From Streptomyces sp. M41(2017) (GTDB lineage Bacteria; Actinomycetota; Actinomycetes; Streptomycetales; Streptomycetaceae), in assembly GCF_002078175.1 (NCBI RefSeq), contig NZ_MWFK01000001.1, forward strand, positions 5,332,001-5,396,000: 64,000 bases of DNA, written 5' to 3'. Of the stretch, positions 60,728-64,000 are shown in pieces. The notes under the pieces are model-generated. The model ran no database searches, was not told the DNA's origin, and saw only the letters and a list, made by a program, of their open reading frames with translations. A program made the position numbers and the translations under genes. Position 1 is the stretch's first letter. Each line of letters starts with the position of its first letter.

Positions 60728-61669
60728 TCAGCGGCGGGCGGATCCCTTGCTGCGCAGAGCCCCGAGGCGCTCCAGGAGGAGACCCTCGCGGGTGGACCAG
60801 GGGGAGATCTCCACGCTGGTGGCGCGGCACGCGTCCATCAGGGCCTCGGCGACCAGGGCGCCGGCCAGGGACTGTCCGGCGCGGTGGCGCGAGATGCCGG
60901 GCAGCCGGCTCCGGCCGGCCGGCCCCTGCTTGGCGAGGACGCGCACCGCGGCGCGTACCTCGTCGATGGTCAGCCGCTGTTGTGCGAGGGGACGGGGGCG
61001 TCCGGCGCTGGTGTAGCGGGCGAGCTGGGTGAAGGTCTTCGAACAGGCCAGGACGCGTCCGTCCGGCTCGGCCTGCGGCAGATCGGTCACCGCCGCGAGG
61101 CGGTCGCCCAGGTGATCGCGGACCTCGGCCAGCCGCCGCTTCGACGACACGGCCTCGCCGAGTTTCCATTCGCGGGTGACGGTACGGGCTCCCAGCGGGA
61201 GCGAGAGGGTGGTGCGCGGCTGTCTCGCGGTGCCGGACGCGATCTCCACCGTCCCGCCGCCGATGTCGAGGACCAGCAGCGAGCCGGGCTTCGCGCCCGC
61301 CCAGTGCCGTGCGGCCACGTACGCCAGCCGGGCCTCCTCCTCGCCGGACAGCACCCGCAGCCGGGTGCCGGTGGCGCGTGCCACCTGGGAGAGGACCTCC
61401 TCGCGGTTGGGCGCGTCACGGATCACGGAGGTGGCGAAGGCGTACACGTCCGGCAGGGTCTCGCCGTCCTCGGCGAGTGTCTCGGCGACGGCCAGCTGGA
61501 CGCTGCGCACGCCTGACTTGTCCAGGCGGCCGTGGGCGTCGAGGGTCTCGTGGAGCTGCAGTCGTACCTTGCGGGACAGCACCGGTTCCATGTCGGTCCC
61601 GCCGCGACGGCGCGCGACGGTGAGCAACGCGCTGTGACACCCGACGTCGAGTACACCTGCCTGCCGCAC
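60728..61669 (-). CDS. Ppx/GppA-family phosphatase (short exopolyphosphatase type)
   Basis: A 313-residue ASKHA-fold enzyme with the actinobacterial short Ppx length (E. coli Ppx is 513). The N-terminal GVLDVGCHSALLTVARRRGG, the SGEEEARLAYVAAR motif and phosphate-2 motif LVLDIGGGTVEIASG are all present. Such enzymes hydrolyse polyphosphate or the pentaphosphate alarmone pppGpp. GTG start at 61669. No ppk gene is nearby. Confidence 0.88.
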   Translation of the reverse strand: MRQAGVLDVGCHSALLTVARRRGGTDMEPVLSRKVRLQLHETLDAHGRLDKSGVRSVQLAVAETLAEDGETLPDVYAFATSVIRDAPNREEVLSQVARATGTRLRVLSGEEEARLAYVAARHWAGAKPGSLLVLDIGGGTVEIASGTARQPRTTLSLPLGARTVTREWKLGEAVSSKRRLAEVRDHLGDRLAAVTDLPQAEPDGRVLACSKTFTQLARYTSAGRPRPLAQQRLTIDEVRAAVRVLAKQGPAGRSRLPGISRHRAGQSLAGALVAEALMDACRATSVEISPWSTREGLLLERLGALRSKGSARR

Positions 61670-61953
61670 GTGGGAACCCCCGTTTTCCTGGCCTGGAAGA
61701 GATGGTCGAACTCGTCATTCTCCCGCATGCCGCCTGCGGAGTCGCGACACGATGTCGTCACGGCCGTCCGGACGTCCCGCGGCGACCTCGCACGTGGAGG
61801 TCGCCCGGCGACCCGCGCGGGCCCGTGTTCCAGCGGGAGGTGTCACCGGTGGACGTCATCGGCTCACGGCCTCGCCCGGCGGCCTCCACGCCGGACGGCG
61901 CGGAATCCGGTGGTGCGACGCAGGGACAGAGGCGGGCGCAGGGGGGGGAGGGA

Positions 61954-62430
61954 TCAGGCGACGGGCTGCGTCACGTCGCTGCCGGGGGCGTCGGCCAGCA
62001 CGACGACCGCGGTGATGCGTTTGCCGACCGGTTCGCGGTGCACCTCGAAGGCCTGGCACACACCCATGACGATCTCCAGGCCGTGCTGTCCGACCCGGCC
62101 CACGTCGGCGGCACGGGCCACCGGAAGCGTCGGATCGGAGTCCCACACCGTCGCCCGTACGGCGCCCTGGTCCACTTCGAGGGACAACAGGCAGGGGCCG
62201 CCAGCGTACTTGACCGCGTTCGTCACCAGCTCGCTGACGACCAGGGGCACCATGCCCATCACGCGTCCGGAGACGGGCAGTCCGGCGACGGCCTGCACCT
62301 CCGCCAGGAAGTCACGGGCGAACGCGCGCGCCTCGGCTATGCACGCGGAGTCGCCGTCGTAGGCGACGGACGCCTCGATCAGTGCACCCCGCTGCTTGCG
62401 CTGTTCCGCTTCACTCACCGATCGGCCCAT
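61954..62430 (-). CDS. RsbW-like ATP-binding regulatory protein (HATPase_c_2)
   Basis: A 158-residue GHKL ATPase domain with N box ELVTNAVKYAGGP, G1 box TVWDSDPTLPV and G2-like VGQHGLEIVMGVCQAF. The G1 motif DSDP deviates from DxGxG, as in many streptomycete RsbW-like proteins, so kinase activity is uncertain. ATG 62430 (MGRSVSEAEQ) preferred over the upstream ATG. No partner sigma factor is adjacent. Confidence 0.8.
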   Translation of the reverse strand: MGRSVSEAEQRKQRGALIEASVAYDGDSACIAEARAFARDFLAEVQAVAGLPVSGRVMGMVPLVVSELVTNAVKYAGGPCLLSLEVDQGAVRATVWDSDPTLPVARAADVGRVGQHGLEIVMGVCQAFEVHREPVGKRITAVVVLADAPGSDVTQPVA

Positions 62431-62557
62431 ACGTCCCGTCCTGCATCCGCCCGCTCCGACGTACGGGCGTCTTCCCCGAAAACCACGCTTCACTCCACCC
62501 CGTCGCGCGATCGTTTTCCCCCCGTCGTCGCACGGCCGCGCCCACGTCCCCGCGAGG

Positions 62558-62992
62558 TCAGACGTCCGTGACCGTCGCCTCGACGGGGGTGCCCACCTCG
62601 ATGGTGCGGCTGACCGTGCAGAGGCGGTCGTGAGAGGTCTTCACCGCGCGGGGGAGGATCGCACGGGCACGGTCGGCGGACTCGCCGTCGCCGAACGCCA
62701 CGGCGAAGGCGACCGCGAGGTCGGTCAGCCGGTTTCCCAGCTCGTCGGAGATCTTGTTGCCGGTCACGGTGACGCTGAACCGCTCGGGCTCCGCGTGCCG
62801 GGTCGTCGCCACGTCGACGTCGACCGCGGTACAGCCGCCGATGGCGGCGAGCAGCAGCTCGACGGGCGTGAACGTGTCGTCCCCCTCGGCTCCCGTACCG
62901 AACGAGATGGTCCCACCGCGCGCGTTCGTCGCGGTGAACCGCCCGGCCCCGGTCCGCTCGACCCCGACGAACCGCTCATTGTCGTCACTCAT
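62558..62992 (-). CDS. OsmC family peroxidase-like protein
   Basis: A 144-residue OsmC/Ohr-fold protein. The two redox cysteines expected for the family are seen: Cys54 in AIGGCTAVDVDV and Cys125 in HDRLCTVSRT. Such proteins reduce organic hydroperoxides through these cysteines. ATG at 62990-62992 preferred to the GTG nine bases further upstream. Confidence 0.88.
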   Translation of the reverse strand: MSDDNERFVGVERTGAGRFTATNARGGTISFGTGAEGDDTFTPVELLLAAIGGCTAVDVDVATTRHAEPERFSVTVTGNKISDELGNRLTDLAVAFAVAFGDGESADRARAILPRAVKTSHDRLCTVSRTIEVGTPVEATVTDV

Positions 62993-63089
62993 GGGACCCA
63001 CTCTAAGATCCCTGCGCCGGGTTCGCCTCAGGCCGCGGCACCGGGAAATCCACTGGAAAGGCCCGGCCGGCGCCGCTCATACTCCCCGC

Positions 63090-63638
63090 ATGGAACCCGT
63101 GACGCTGAAGACCGGGCGGCTCGTTCTGAGGGCGTTCGTCGCCTCGGACGCGGATGCCGTGTACGCGACCTGTCAGGACGCGGACATCCAGCACTACACG
63201 CCGGTGCCCACGCCGTACCGCCGTGAGGACGCCGAGAACTACGTCGAGGTGCACACGGCCCGGGGCTGGGCCGAGGACCGGGACCACATCCTCGGGGCGT
63301 TCCGCTCCGACAACGGGGCGCTGGTGGGCTCGTTCTGTCTGACGCGACTCTTCGAGGGCGTCTACGAACTCGGCTACTGGGCGGACAAGGAGCAGCGCGG
63401 CAAGGGCTACGCGCTGGAGGCGGCGCGGGCTCTGTGTGACTGGGGCTTCGAGGCGCTCGGCGCCCACCGGCTCGAATGGTGGGCGATGGTCGGGAACGCA
63501 CCCTCCCGCGCACTCGCCGAGCGGCTCGGCTTCACCGTCGAGGGGACGCTGCGCAACCGCAGCAAGGTCGACGGCGTACCGCACGACTGGTGGGTGGGCG
63601 GGCTCCTGAAGCCCGGCGGCGGGGCCTCCACGTCCTGA
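63090..63638 (+). CDS. GNAT family N-acetyltransferase (RimJ/RimL-like)
   Basis: A 182-residue acetyltransferase: MEPVTLKTGRLVLRAFVASDADAVYATCQDADI is the typical RimJ-like start; the acetyl-CoA site is YWADKEQRGKGYALEAARALCDWGF (R/QxxGxG/A motif) and the end GHTVEG-like GFTVEGTLRNRSKVDGVPHDWWVGGLL is typical of the group. ATG 63090 has no clear ribosome binding site, so leaderless transcription is possible. It acetylates a protein N-terminus or a small molecule; substrate unknown. Confidence 0.88.
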   Translation: MEPVTLKTGRLVLRAFVASDADAVYATCQDADIQHYTPVPTPYRREDAENYVEVHTARGWAEDRDHILGAFRSDNGALVGSFCLTRLFEGVYELGYWADKEQRGKGYALEAARALCDWGFEALGAHRLEWWAMVGNAPSRALAERLGFTVEGTLRNRSKVDGVPHDWWVGGLLKPGGGASTS

Positions 63639-63738
63639 CCCGGGCGTAGATCCGGACGTGTCCGAGGAGCATCCGCGTCCGCTGAAATGGCAGAGCTGAC
63701 AATTGACAGACCTGGCGCCGGTGGTGAGGGTGGCTCCA

Positions 63739-64000
63739 TGTCTGAGAGAAGCGAGCGGCCCGGTCTGCGGGAGCGGAAGAAGGACGAGACCCGGCGTGGA
63801 CTGCGCGAGGCCGCCGGGCGGCTCTTCGCCGAGCGGGGGTTCGCCCAGACGACCGTGGCCGACATCGCCGCCGAGGCCAATGTGTCGGAGCGGACGTTCT
63901 TCCGCTACTTCGAGAACAAGGAAGCCCTGCTCCTTCCCGACGGGGCCGAGCTGTACGCGCGCATCGAGGAGGCCTTCCTGGCCCGGCCGCGTGACGAGGC
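63739..64000 (+). CDS. TetR family transcriptional regulator, N-terminal part (cut by window edge)
   Basis: Only the first 87 residues lie in the window. They form a TetR DNA-binding domain: RKKDETRRGLREAAGRLFAERGFAQTTVADIAAEANVSERTFFRYFENKEALL. Ligand domain and targets are outside the window. A TTGACA (-35-like) at 63703-63708 precedes the ATG by about 30 bp. Confidence 0.88.

Noticed and set aside
1..64000. Prophage, integrative element, IS elements, CRISPR arrays, tRNA or rRNA genes, antibiotic biosynthesis cluster
   Set aside because: No integrase, transposase, repeat-spacer array, tRNA cloverleaf, or PKS/NRPS/terpene genes were recognised anywhere in the window.

Overview
The window is a 64 kb piece of a very GC-rich, gene-dense actinobacterial chromosome, almost certainly Streptomyces. 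The reasons are strong third-position GC bias, frequent GTG and some TTG starts, ATGA/GTGA start-stop overlaps, long GC hairpin terminators without U-tracts, and Streptomyces-typical families (DUF6629, DUF5709, GPP34, SpoIIE-type phosphatases, RsbW-like ATPases, large secreted proteases). I see no rRNA, tRNA, IS element, prophage or CRISPR array.

Layout. 1-17.6 kb holds mixed metabolism and housekeeping: the end of a cysteine-desulfurase-like aminotransferase, an ABCG-like transporter, a long-chain acyl-CoA ligase, soluble transhydrogenase (sthA), a metallophosphoesterase, a luciferase-like oxidoreductase, a MoxR/VWA pair, an HSL-type hydrolase, an alcohol dehydrogenase divergent from a MarR regulator across a repeat-rich operator, and a secreted M1 metallopeptidase.

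17.9-26.5 kb is the most distinctive region. Seven tightly packed minus-strand genes look like a Pel/galactosaminogalactan-type exopolysaccharide locus: an exported NodB-like deacetylase, a PelF-family glycosyltransferase, a polytopic membrane protein, a LegB-like 4,6-dehydratase, a sugar-1-phosphate nucleotidyltransferase, a reductase/epimerase, and a spherulin-4 (GH135-like) protein. A 14/16 match to the DasR operator lies in the region upstream of the first gene, which would link the locus to N-acetylglucosamine sensing.

27-39.6 kb carries small envelope/stress proteins, a flavin amine-oxidase-like protein, two regulators of the SpoIIE/RsbW type, a four-gene operon (response regulator, histidine kinase, exported protein, lipoprotein), two lipoproteins, and a SAM methyltransferase divergent from a TetR regulator.

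40.6-41.3 kb encodes cysteine-free L33, L31 and L36 behind a sequence that matches the SigR consensus exactly (GGAAT-N18-GTT). 41.6-51 kb contains a GPP34 protein, an unknown coiled-coil protein, a three-gene sugar ABC importer, a cluster of small stress proteins (two CsbD-like, DUF5709 behind a SigB-like promoter) and an MFS exporter.

51.5-64 kb holds a secreted M4 protease with a P domain, a TPR protein, a secreted two-discoidin beta-helix protein, a membrane protein with four ~33-residue repeats, a Ppx/GppA-type phosphatase, an RsbW-like ATPase, an OsmC protein, a GNAT acetyltransferase, and a TetR gene cut by the window edge. Most convergent gene pairs are separated by long perfect hairpins.
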